From positions 4,216,001-4,280,000 of the forward strand of contig NZ_CP007035.1 in the NCBI RefSeq assembly GCF_000243115.2: DNA of 64,000 nt, read 5' to 3'. The notes under the pieces were generated by a model, which worked only from the letters and a program-made list of their open reading frames with translations, was not told the origin of the DNA and did no database searches. Below, piece by piece: positions 45,307-53,223 of this stretch. The translations under genes were made by a program, and so were the position numbers. The DNA is from Niabella soli DSM 19437. GTDB taxonomy: Bacteria; Bacteroidota; Bacteroidia; Chitinophagales; Chitinophagaceae. The first letter of the stretch is position 1; the number at the start of each line of letters is the position of its first letter.

Positions 45307-47214
45307 TCAAAGGGTTTCCTTCAGCCACCCAAAGAATTCGCGCTGCCAGGTAAGTGCGTTTTGCGGTTTTAAAACCCAATGGTTTTCATCGGGGAAATAC
45401 AGGAATTTACTTTTAATACCTCTTAACTGTGCGGCCTGGAAAGCGCCTTGTCCCTGCTCAATGGGCACGCGATAATCTTTACCTCCCTGAACGATCATAA
45501 TAGGGGTATCCCAATTGGCTACGAAATTAGAAGGGGATGCTGCATAGGAGCGCTGGGCCGCAGCATTATTCTTTTCCCAATAATAGCCGCCCTTTTCCCA
45601 GTTTTCAAACCACAGCTCGTCAGTAGTGCCCGTCATGCTTACAAAATCAAAAACACCGTCGTGGGCAATAAAAGTTTTAAAACGTTTCTGATGCCGTCCT
45701 GCCAGTTCAAAAACTGAAAATCCTCCGAAACTGGCGCCCACAGCGCCACGACGGTCCTTATCAACAAAGGGCTCTTTTGAAATATCATCAATAGCGTCCA
45801 GGTAGTCCTGGATCACTTTTCCGCCCCAGTCCTTGCTCACTGCTGCATTCCATTCGGTGCCAAAACCCGGCATCCCGCGTCTTGAGGGAACTACTACTAT
45901 ATATCCTTGTGAGGCGATCAGTTGGAAGTTCCAGCGATAAGAAAAGAATTGTGTGGTTGCCGATTGGGGGCCGCCCTGGCAATATAAGAGTGTCGGGTAC
46001 TTTTTGTTTTTATCAAAATCCGGCGGATAAACGATCCACTCCATCATTTTTTTATTGTCGGCCGTTTTTATCCAGCGGCGCTCAGACTTCACTTTTGCGA
46101 TGTTCTGATAGGCATCATCGTTTACATGGGTCAGTTGTGTTAAGCTGCCCGTTTTAATGTTGAGCTTATAGACCTCCGCTGCGCGGGAAATGTCTTCTTT
46201 TGCTACGATCAGCTCATCACCCGTCTGGGCAACGATTTTATTAATATCAAAATCTCCCTTTGAAAGCTGCTGAATACGGGGCAGCATGCGGGTTAAGCCG
46301 ATATCATTAACGCTGAACACCTGTTCTGTTCCGTTTACAGGCGCGATAAAGAACAGGGTCTTTCCGTCATTCCCCCAGATAAAGGACGAAACATTGATCT
46401 GGTCATTATGGCCGGTAAGGTTTACGGTATTGCCTTTCGTTTGAACCACCAGGTCATTTTTATCCGCTTCATATCCTGGTGTTTTCATTTGCAGCCAGGC
46501 CATTTTACCTTCTTTATTAAAAGCAGGAGATACATCATAGCCTTTATTGCTTTCAGTGAGGTTTTTTGTTTTCCCGGTTTCAATATCGTATTCAAAGATG
46601 TCGGTATTGGTGCTTACGGCGTAGGCGGTCCCGAATTCTTTTTTCGTAACATAAATGATCTTTTTGCTATCCGGCGACCAGATAAAATCTTCGTCCCCGC
46701 CAAAGGGCTGCTGCGGGCAGAAATAGGGTTCATCCGGCATAATATCTTTTTTTTCTCCCGCTTTGCCATTGGCATAGGGTGCAAAAAACACATGGCTGAG
46801 GTTCCCGTCGAACCATTGATCCCAATGACGGTAGTTTAGTGAAGTATATACCTGTGCCGTGGTTTTAGTCAGCTCCGGGTAGATGTCTTTTCCCAATACC
46901 TTTTTCAGTTTTACATCGGCATTGCTCAGGATATATTTTCCATCCGGGGAAATGCGGTCGTTATCCGTCAGGTTTGCGATATCGGCAACTTCCGTAGCTG
47001 CACCGCCGGCTAGCGGGATAGAATAGTTTTTGGAGTCCATTTTGTTCTCCGAGATGTTGGGGGTGCTTACTTTATAAATGAGCGACTTTTTATCTTTGGT
47101 AAGCCCGATGGGACTTACTCTTCCCAGTTTTAAAAGTGTTTCAGGAGACAGTGGTTGCTGTGCATTAGTTTGGAGCATAGAAAATGCAAATAGGGTGATC
47201 AATAACTTTTTCAT
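45307..47214 (-). CDS. S9 family prolyl oligopeptidase/acylaminoacyl peptidase
   Basis: Exported protein of 635 residues from ATG 47214. Signal peptide 1-18 (MLQTNAQQ), N-terminal beta-propeller of WD/PD40-like repeats (GGDEDFIWSPDSKKIIYVTKK, GYDVSPAFNKEGKMAWLQM), then an alpha/beta-hydrolase domain from about 375 with nucleophile Ser in GASFGGFS, an Asp in MIVQGGKDYRVP and catalytic His in FPDENHWVL. It degrades peptides in the periplasm. A -7 box is at 47230-47237. Confidence 0.93.
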   Translation of the reverse strand: MKKLLITLFAFSMLQTNAQQPLSPETLLKLGRVSPIGLTKDKKSLIYKVSTPNISENKMDSKNYSIPLAGGAATEVADIANLTDNDRISPDGKYILSNADVKLKKVLGKDIYPELTKTTAQVYTSLNYRHWDQWFDGNLSHVFFAPYANGKAGEKKDIMPDEPYFCPQQPFGGDEDFIWSPDSKKIIYVTKKEFGTAYAVSTNTDIFEYDIETGKTKNLTESNKGYDVSPAFNKEGKMAWLQMKTPGYEADKNDLVVQTKGNTVNLTGHNDQINVSSFIWGNDGKTLFFIAPVNGTEQVFSVNDIGLTRMLPRIQQLSKGDFDINKIVAQTGDELIVAKEDISRAAEVYKLNIKTGSLTQLTHVNDDAYQNIAKVKSERRWIKTADNKKMMEWIVYPPDFDKNKKYPTLLYCQGGPQSATTQFFSYRWNFQLIASQGYIVVVPSRRGMPGFGTEWNAAVSKDWGGKVIQDYLDAIDDISKEPFVDKDRRGAVGASFGGFSVFELAGRHQKRFKTFIAHDGVFDFVSMTGTTDELWFENWEKGGYYWEKNNAAAQRSYAASPSNFVANWDTPIMIVQGGKDYRVPIEQGQGAFQAAQLRGIKSKFLYFPDENHWVLKPQNALTWQREFFGWLKETL

Positions 47215-47229
47215 CGGAGAAAATTTGCA

Positions 47230-47237
47230 CAAATGTA
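47230..47237 (-). promoter_or_regulatory. -7 box TACATTTG for the S9 peptidase gene
   Basis: Exact TAnnTTTG on the minus strand, 15 bp before ATG 47214. Confidence 0.45.
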
Positions 47238-47412
47238 GTATTCTTTGTGTATGCTTCAAGGCCATAAGCCGGGAAGGCGGCGAGGCGGTGAATCTGAAGC
47301 TGCCGAAAAACAAGACCTGTTTAATCATTGCCGGAGACTTTTTAATCTGTGAAAATCAGGGGAATCTGTGAACCCTGATTAGATTCTTTACCCGGATCCA
47401 TATCATTTAGTT

Positions 47413-47420
47413 TAATTTTG
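47413..47420 (+). promoter_or_regulatory. -7 box TAATTTTG for hemW
   Basis: Exact TAnnTTTG 20 bp before the TTG start at 47441; expected leader about 14 nt. This supports the TTG start because little leader is left for another one. Confidence 0.45.
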
Positions 47421-47440
47421 ACCTTTACAAATAATTTGTT

Positions 47441-48562
47441 TTGGCTGGTATTTATATTCATATTCCCTTTTGCAAACAAGCCTGTAATTACTGCAACTTT
47501 CATTTTGCAACTTCTTTACTTCATAAGGAAGAAATGGTAAAAGCCATTGTCGCAGAAGTGCGCCTGGCGGCGACGAATCGCTTTATTAAGCCTGAGCCCA
47601 TCGAAACGATTTATTTTGGCGGCGGAACTCCCAGTTTACTGGAGGCGGTTGAAATGGAAGCAATACTTCAGGCAATTTATCAACAACATACAATTTCCGA
47701 AAATGCAGAAATAACCCTTGAGGCAAACCCCGATGACTTGAATGACGAAAAGCTAAGGGCATGGAAAGCTGCCGGGGTGAACCGGTTGAGTATCGGCATT
47801 CAGTCTTTTTTTGAAGAAGACCTGGTATGGATGCATCGCGCGCACAATGTAGCGCAGGCAAAAGAAGGCGTGCAACTAGCGTTGCGCTATTTTGATAATA
47901 TAACGATCGACCTGATTTACGGCGTACCGGGGCTCACGGACGAACGCTGGCAACAAAACGTGGAAATGGCTCTGGCGTTTGGGGTGCCGCATCTGTCCTG
48001 TTATGCGCTTACGGTGGAACCCAAAACGCCCCTGGATAAGATGATCCGGAGGCATGAAAAGAAAGATGTTGATGGAGGCAAACAATCGGATCAGTTTTTA
48101 TTGTTGATGCACTGGCTGGAGCAGGCAGGTTACGAACATTATGAGATCTCCAACTTTGCAAGACCGGGTTTTCGCAGTCGCCATAACAGCGCCTACTGGA
48201 AAGGAGTGCCTTATTTTGGACTGGGACCTTCGGCACATTCCTTTAACGGGAGGGCACGCAGGTGGAATATTGCCAACAATCAAAAATACATCCAGGCAAT
48301 TGTTGCGGGACAACTGCCTTTTGAGGAAGAGCGGTTAACGCCGGTTCAAAAAACAAATGAGCTGATCATGATTGCCCTGCGGACTGCTGAGGGAATTGAC
48401 ACTACCCGGTTTGCGGAAGATGAAAAACTGCAGGTGCTACAACAAGCCGGTAAATATTTAGCACGTGGATGGTTATTGCAAACGGACTATTTTCTGCGAC
48501 TGACGAATGAAGGAAAACTATATGCCGATGGGATTTCTGCCGATCTGTTTTTGGAAGCGTAG
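47441..48562 (+). CDS. hemW: Radical SAM heme-chaperone HemW (coproporphyrinogen III oxidase-like)
   Basis: Protein of 373 residues. The start is TTG: MAGIYIHIPFCKQACNYCNF is the exact family N-terminus and no ATG precedes it in frame. Radical SAM cluster Cys11, Cys15, Cys18 (the fourth Cys typical of HemN, just after, is replaced by Phe, as in HemW). Other blocks: TIYFGGGTPSLL, TLEANPDDLN, GVNRLSIGIQSF, HYEISNFARPGFRSRHNSAYW, and a HemN C-terminal domain. Carries heme to respiratory enzymes rather than oxidising coproporphyrinogen. Confidence 0.94.
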   Translation: MAGIYIHIPFCKQACNYCNFHFATSLLHKEEMVKAIVAEVRLAATNRFIKPEPIETIYFGGGTPSLLEAVEMEAILQAIYQQHTISENAEITLEANPDDLNDEKLRAWKAAGVNRLSIGIQSFFEEDLVWMHRAHNVAQAKEGVQLALRYFDNITIDLIYGVPGLTDERWQQNVEMALAFGVPHLSCYALTVEPKTPLDKMIRRHEKKDVDGGKQSDQFLLLMHWLEQAGYEHYEISNFARPGFRSRHNSAYWKGVPYFGLGPSAHSFNGRARRWNIANNQKYIQAIVAGQLPFEEERLTPVQKTNELIMIALRTAEGIDTTRFAEDEKLQVLQQAGKYLARGWLLQTDYFLRLTNEGKLYADGISADLFLEA

Positions 48563-48605
48563 AGATCCTTCGACTTCGCTACGCTGCACTGAGGATGACG
48601 ACGTT
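48562..48605. repeat. Short piece of a GTCATTTCGA-type dispersed element
   Basis: Reads GAGATCCTTCGACTTCGCTACG ... GAGGATGACGACG: the pattern of the element at 59932-60042 in shortened form. Located between the convergent hemW and gpsA genes. Confidence 0.4.
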
Positions 48606-48625
48606 CTTTTAAAGAATGGATGGTG

Positions 48626-49666
48626 TTAGATCAAAAATGCTTCAATCTCCTCAAACCCTTTTGCGGGGGAGAGGCCTTCCCAAAGCATGCGATAAATAGT
48701 AGTAGCTATCGGCATTTCAGCGCCCACCGATTTATTGATGGAATAAATGCACTTTGATGCATTGTAGCCTTCCGCTACCATTCTTAATTCCAACTGGGTG
48801 GCTTGCACGCTATAGCCCTTGCCGATCATGTTGCCAAAGGTACGATTGCGGCTGTGCAAGGAATAGCAGGTTACCAAAAGATCGCCCAGGTAAACAGAGG
48901 CCGAATAATTGGCATATTTTTTTTCCGGGGAAGCAGTGTCTGTATGTTCGCCCACTACTATATGTTCCGCGCCCAGTTTACGCAGGAAGCCGGCCATTTC
49001 ATCTGCGCTGTTAGCAATGTATACGCTTTGAAAATTGTCTCCATAATCCAGGCCATGCGCGATGCCCGCTCCTAAGGCGTAAATATTTTTTAGCACGGAC
49101 GCGTATTGTACGCCCAAAATATCCGTATTAACCACCGTGTTGATAAAGGGCGATTTGAAATGCTCCGCTATTTTTAAAGCCATTGATTCGTCAATGCCCG
49201 AAAAAGTGAGATAAGAAAGTTTTTCCGCAGCAACTTCTTCCGCATGACAGGGGCCTAATACCGCAAAATAGTTTTGCAGGGGAACCTCGAAGTGCTGTTG
49301 CAGGTATTCATTCACCAGCATGTTGGCTTCGGGCAAAATTCCTTTTATTGCCGAAAGGATTTTTTTGTTCTTAAAAGCGGTTGGGGGCAGTTCAGCTAAG
49401 GTCGTTCCGATATATGCGGAAGGCGTTGCCAGGATGAGCACATCTGATTTATCTGCAACGGAAGCCAGATCAGTGGTAAGATGCAGCGACTGCGTATTCA
49501 AAATAGCTGCGGTCAGGTGTTTCGGATTATGATGCCGTTGTTTGATGAACCCGATGGTAGTATCATTACGCAGGCACCAGTTTACCTTATGTCCGTTATC
49601 TGTTAAAATTTTAACCAGGGCTGTTGCCCAACTGCCGCTGCCGGCTACTCCGAATTTTATTGCCAA
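48626..49666 (-). CDS. gpsA: NAD(P)-dependent glycerol-3-phosphate dehydrogenase
   Basis: Protein of 346 residues making sn-glycerol 3-phosphate for phospholipids. Rossmann start FGVAGSGSWATALVKIL; LATPSAYIG; catalytic Lys in SAIKGILPE (about K109) and in SVLKNIYALGAGIAHGL; NSADEMAGF. Single gene with a -7 box at 49687-49694. Confidence 0.96.
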   Translation of the reverse strand: MAIKFGVAGSGSWATALVKILTDNGHKVNWCLRNDTTIGFIKQRHHNPKHLTAAILNTQSLHLTTDLASVADKSDVLILATPSAYIGTTLAELPPTAFKNKKILSAIKGILPEANMLVNEYLQQHFEVPLQNYFAVLGPCHAEEVAAEKLSYLTFSGIDESMALKIAEHFKSPFINTVVNTDILGVQYASVLKNIYALGAGIAHGLDYGDNFQSVYIANSADEMAGFLRKLGAEHIVVGEHTDTASPEKKYANYSASVYLGDLLVTCYSLHSRNRTFGNMIGKGYSVQATQLELRMVAEGYNASKCIYSINKSVGAEMPIATTIYRMLWEGLSPAKGFEEIEAFLI

Positions 49667-49686
49667 ATGCTAACTGTTTTTGAGCA

Positions 49687-49694
49687 CAAAGGTA
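49687..49694 (-). promoter_or_regulatory. -7 box TACCTTTG for gpsA
   Basis: Exact TAnnTTTG on the minus strand, 20 bp before ATG 49666. Confidence 0.45.
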
Positions 49695-49774
49695 CTTAAT
49701 GTCAAATTAATTGTAAGGCAGCGTATGAAATCGTGAGCAATGAAAGGAGAAATGAGAGCTTCCGGTGTTTCACT

Positions 49775-49790
49775 CCCGATAGCTATCGGG
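49775..49790. repeat. Copy of dispersed palindrome CCCGATAGCTATCGGG
   Basis: Perfect 16-bp palindrome, the longest copy in the window, between gpsA and the SDR gene stop. The words ATGAAAGGAGAAATGAGAGC just before it are not a gene. Confidence 0.6.
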
Positions 49791-49814
49791 ATGATCTTTC
49801 ACGATTCATCGCCA

Positions 49815-50573
49815 TCAGTTCTTAACGGAGTAAAAAGAGTCTGCCTGTTGGGTACAGGTGATCACCAGGTCGTTAATGCAAACGTGATCAGGAAGAGTAG
49901 TGCAATAAAAAATGGTTTCAGCAACATCCGCCGCTGCCAGGGGAATCAGGCCCTCATACACTTTATCGGCTGCGATGCGATCTCCTTTGAAACGTACCAT
50001 TGAAAATTCGGTATCAGCGGCACCGGGATGGATCGCTGTTACTTTAATGTGATAAGGCAGCAGGTCGATGCGCATGGCATGAGAGAGCGCGTCCACCGCA
50101 TGTTTGGTGGCACAGTACATATTGCCCTGGGCATATACATATTTAGCAGCAGTGGAACCCAGATTAATAATATGCCCTCTTTTGTGCGGAACCATCAGTT
50201 GGGAAACGGCCTGTGCCACATAAGCAAAACCTTTAAGATTGGTATCGACCATGGTATCCCAATCGTCTAAGCCGGCTTTATCAAAATCATCTTTTCCTGC
50301 AGCCAGTCCCGCATTATTTATTAATACGTCTATTTTTTTCCATTTTCCCGGGAGGGTATTGATGCTGCCAAGAACAGCATCCCGGTTGCGTACATCAAAA
50401 TGCAAGGGCAAAACGTCTATGTTGTATTGCGCAGCTAGCTCGGCGGCCAGTTGCTCCAGGCGCTCCAGCCTTCTGCCGGTGATGATCACATCATATTGGT
50501 TGGCTGCAAATTTGCGGGCGCATGCAGCACCAAAACCCGCCGTGGCTCCCGTGATAAAAACAATTTTATTCAT
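49815..50573 (-). CDS. Short-chain dehydrogenase/reductase (YdfG-like)
   Basis: Protein of 252 residues. NAD(P) motif TGATAGFGAACARKF at the N-terminus, NNAGLAAG, catalytic Ser in NLGSTAAKYVYAQGNMYCATKHA with Tyr and Lys in the pattern Y-C-A-T-K (Tyr157-Lys161 region), then HPGAADTEFS. Closest to YdfG, which oxidises L-allo-threonine and serine and reduces malonic semialdehyde. Specificity is inferred from family resemblance. Confidence 0.9.
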   Translation of the reverse strand: MNKIVFITGATAGFGAACARKFAANQYDVIITGRRLERLEQLAAELAAQYNIDVLPLHFDVRNRDAVLGSINTLPGKWKKIDVLINNAGLAAGKDDFDKAGLDDWDTMVDTNLKGFAYVAQAVSQLMVPHKRGHIINLGSTAAKYVYAQGNMYCATKHAVDALSHAMRIDLLPYHIKVTAIHPGAADTEFSMVRFKGDRIAADKVYEGLIPLAAADVAETIFYCTTLPDHVCINDLVITCTQQADSFYSVKN

Positions 50574-50613
50574 AGCAAATAGATTTAAAGGGGATGATAA
50601 AAAAACACTTTTT

Positions 50614-50660
50614 GGCCGGTAAGGCGGTAAGTTTTAAAAAGTTGAGCGGCAATTTTTCCG
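50614..50660. repeat. Dispersed word GGCCGGTAAGGCGGTAA
   Basis: Occurs at 50614-50630 followed by AGTTTT...GAGCGGCAA; nearly the same order of words occurs at 58417-58457 (GGCCGGTAAGGCGGT ... AAGCTTTGAGCGG). Between the SDR and hydrolase genes. Confidence 0.4.
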
Positions 50661-50718
50661 GCATCCGGGCTTCCAGGCTTTTGATGGCCCCATTTAGTAA
50701 TGCAAAGGAACGGATCAA

Positions 50719-51516
50719 CTATTTTAGGCTCATTAAAAAGGCTTCGATAGCAGCATTTGCTGCTGCCGGTTCCTCCAGCATGCCCATATGGCCTGATTGG
50801 TGAAGCACATTGATATGGGAAATACGCGGCATGGAAGCTTGTTTCAGAATATCTTCGAAAGAAATGACGTTGTCCTTTTCACCAATAATAAAGAGCACAG
50901 GGAGCTCTGTCTTCGAAAACAGGTCGATATGCTCCGGCCGGGCGATCATGGCTTCATAGTAGGCCTTCAGCGCCGCTTTTGAAAAATGGGGCAGCGATTC
51001 AGTGAAAGAGGGTATCAATCCGGGATTTTGTTCTTTTGTTGTATCGGAAAAGAGATTCGGTATCGTTGTTTCCAGAAAAGCCCGGGCGCCGTTTTTTTCG
51101 ATAAAGGCAATGCCTTTCCTCCGGGTTTCTTTTTTGGCTTCGGTGTCTGCCGCTGCCGTGGAATGAAATAAGCCAAAGCCATCCAGTAAATGCGGATATT
51201 TTTCAACAAAGGCCATAGTGGCGTAGCCGCCCATGCTGTGGCCGATCAGCACCACCGAATCAAGCTCCTCTTCATCAAGGATCAGTTGCACTGTATCGGC
51301 AATACCCTCCATACTTACATCAGCCGTAAGCTCCGAATCACCACTTCCGGGAATATCAGGGATGATCACCTGGTAATTGCGTCGCAGATAGGCCGCCTGG
51401 TTCTCCCAAACAGTGCCATCTTCACCAAATCCATGCAGCAATACCACAGGAAGGCCTGCACCTTCTGTTTTATAGCTGATCAGTTTATTGTCAATTGTAA
51501 TTGTTTTCTTTTCCAT
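50719..51516 (-). CDS. Alpha/beta-fold hydrolase
   Basis: Protein of 265 residues from ATG 51516, which shares one base with the lnt stop codon (TGATG). Hydrolase fold: LPVVLLHGFGEDGTVWENQ oxyanion region, nucleophile Ser in IGHSMGGYATMAF (about 93), acidic residue in FIIGEKDNVISF and the His in LHQSGHMGMLEEP. Substrate unknown; family includes carboxylesterases and C-C hydrolases. Coupled to lnt. Confidence 0.9.
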   Translation of the reverse strand: MEKKTITIDNKLISYKTEGAGLPVVLLHGFGEDGTVWENQAAYLRRNYQVIIPDIPGSGDSELTADVSMEGIADTVQLILDEEELDSVVLIGHSMGGYATMAFVEKYPHLLDGFGLFHSTAAADTEAKKETRRKGIAFIEKNGARAFLETTIPNLFSDTTKEQNPGLIPSFTESLPHFSKAALKAYYEAMIARPEHIDLFSKTELPVLFIIGEKDNVISFEDILKQASMPRISHINVLHQSGHMGMLEEPAAANAAIEAFLMSLK

Positions 51517-53093
51517 CAGGCGGATTTTTTTCTTATCATTTGATAACATAAAAGTAATAAGAATCCGATAGTTAAAAGGGTTATAATTTTCGATAACCAA
51601 TCACCATGTTTGGTGTAAAAGGTTTCAGTAACAAAAGCAGCCACTGTTTGTTTTAATATGCCTTTTGTGTTCCAGGGTAGTTGTTTTATCACATTCCCAA
51701 AAGGGTCGATGAAACAACTGATGCCCGTATTCGCACTGCGTACTACCCATTTCCTGCTTTCAATGGCTCGTAGCCGGGCGTATTGCATATGCTGTTTATA
51801 ACCCTGTGTGTTGCCCCACCATCCATCATTAGTAATGACTACAATAAGATCTGCCCCCTGGCGATTAAATTTCGACAAATGATCCCCGTAGATACTTTCA
51901 TAACAAACGGCCGGACTTATGTTAAAAATGTGATTGCTGGTATGCAATACTTTTTCGGTGGTATCAGCCGCGTATCCCCCGCCGGTGCCGCCAAATTTTT
52001 CAAAAACCGGCGCCATAAAACTTAAAAAGCCGGGCAGTACCTCCACGCCGGGCACCAGTTTTGATTTATGATAGATCTGTGCGCCGCTGCTATCAAATAG
52101 AGCAGCGCTATTATAACCTTCTACAAAAGAACCGTCCGGTAGCGGCACGGCAAACCGGCTTACTTTAGTTGGGAACTGTTTTCTCCCTTCAAGTCCCGTC
52201 AGCAGGTTGAGGTTAGGATTGCTCTTCAGAAAAGCCCAAAGGGGGTTCAGGAACATATTCTGTTTCAACTGATCTTCAGCTACTATATAAGGAACGGCCG
52301 TTTCGGGCCATACTACCAATGCAGTGTTGACATCTATTGCTTTTTGCGACAAGGAAATTAGTTCATGCAGTTGTTCTTCCTGTTTGCCTGCAACAAACTT
52401 ATCATTATAAGGATCATAATTCGGTTGCACTGCTACCACATTATATTTATTATGCAGCAGCGTCAGGTTTTGTTTTGCGAGAAGTGACAGCGCCAATGGT
52501 ATACAAAGCGTAGCCACCCATGCCACTGCCAGTCTAAAATACCCGGCGCTCCGGCCCTCTTCCTGGTATTTCATGAACACATTAAAAACAAGTACATTAC
52601 TGAGCAGCACCCATAAACTGCCACCCGCGGTGCCGGTATATTCGTACCACTGTACCCAGGTGGGGTGCGCTGCGAATACATTACCCAAAGAAAGCCAGGG
52701 CCAGCTCAGGTCCCAGTTCAGATGAATGAACTCGTAGGTCATCCAAAAGGCGATCAGCGCCAGGCCGGACACAACGCGATTGAAATAATTTTTTGTAAAA
52801 TAATAAGCTATCCAGGGAATACACATCAGCAGGCTGTTTGCCATAAACGCTCCAATGCCGCCCGGCACACTGGCTTCGGCCACCCACCAGGTGGTCAAGA
52901 CGTTCCAAAGGAGCATTGTGAGGTAAGTATAACCAAAAAAATTCTTCCAGGAATCAGTGTTTTCAGCAACAAAAAACAGGGGGACCCAGGCCACAAATAT
53001 CAGCAGCGTTAAAGGAGATGTAGGCCAGGCAGCCCAAAGCATAAGGCCTGCGATAACGGATCGGATGAGTCCGGTGTATTTTGTTGCGCTCAT
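51516..53093 (-). CDS. lnt: Apolipoprotein N-acyltransferase
   Basis: Protein of 525 residues. Six or seven helices in the first 200 residues, then a nitrilase-like periplasmic domain with the catalytic triad: Glu in VVWPETAVPY, Lys in YHKSKLVPGVEVLP, Cys in SPAVCYESIYG; final helix near 500. It adds the third acyl chain to lipoproteins. Directly upstream lies a 41-bp tandem repeat (53108-53197), an unusual regulatory region for a housekeeping gene. The alpha/beta hydrolase gene follows with one-base overlap. Confidence 0.95.
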   Translation of the reverse strand: MSATKYTGLIRSVIAGLMLWAAWPTSPLTLLIFVAWVPLFFVAENTDSWKNFFGYTYLTMLLWNVLTTWWVAEASVPGGIGAFMANSLLMCIPWIAYYFTKNYFNRVVSGLALIAFWMTYEFIHLNWDLSWPWLSLGNVFAAHPTWVQWYEYTGTAGGSLWVLLSNVLVFNVFMKYQEEGRSAGYFRLAVAWVATLCIPLALSLLAKQNLTLLHNKYNVVAVQPNYDPYNDKFVAGKQEEQLHELISLSQKAIDVNTALVVWPETAVPYIVAEDQLKQNMFLNPLWAFLKSNPNLNLLTGLEGRKQFPTKVSRFAVPLPDGSFVEGYNSAALFDSSGAQIYHKSKLVPGVEVLPGFLSFMAPVFEKFGGTGGGYAADTTEKVLHTSNHIFNISPAVCYESIYGDHLSKFNRQGADLIVVITNDGWWGNTQGYKQHMQYARLRAIESRKWVVRSANTGISCFIDPFGNVIKQLPWNTKGILKQTVAAFVTETFYTKHGDWLSKIITLLTIGFLLLLCYQMIRKKSA

Positions 53094-53107
53094 TTTTAAA
53101 AAGTGTC

Positions 53108-53197
53108 TTATTTCAAAAATATCTCCTTTTTTGAAATAGGAAGTATCGTTATTTCAATTTATGCTCATTTTTTGAAATAAGGAAGGGTCTTATTTCA
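53108..53197. promoter_or_regulatory. 41-bp tandem repeat with paired TGAAATA/TATTTCA sites upstream of lnt
   Basis: TTATTTCA occurs at 53108-53115, 53149-53156 and 53190-53197, exactly 41 bp apart; TGAAATA occurs at 53132-53138 and 53173-53179, again 41 bp apart. Together they make two 25-bp dyads (53132-53156 and 53173-53197) plus one half site at 53108-53115, which is 15 bp from the lnt ATG at 53093. Forty-one bp is close to four helical turns, so sites would lie on the same DNA face. A good operator array candidate; no matching regulator gene is in the window. Confidence 0.65.
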
Positions 53198-53223
53198 TTT
53201 TTAAGCAATTTTAAGGGGAGTGA

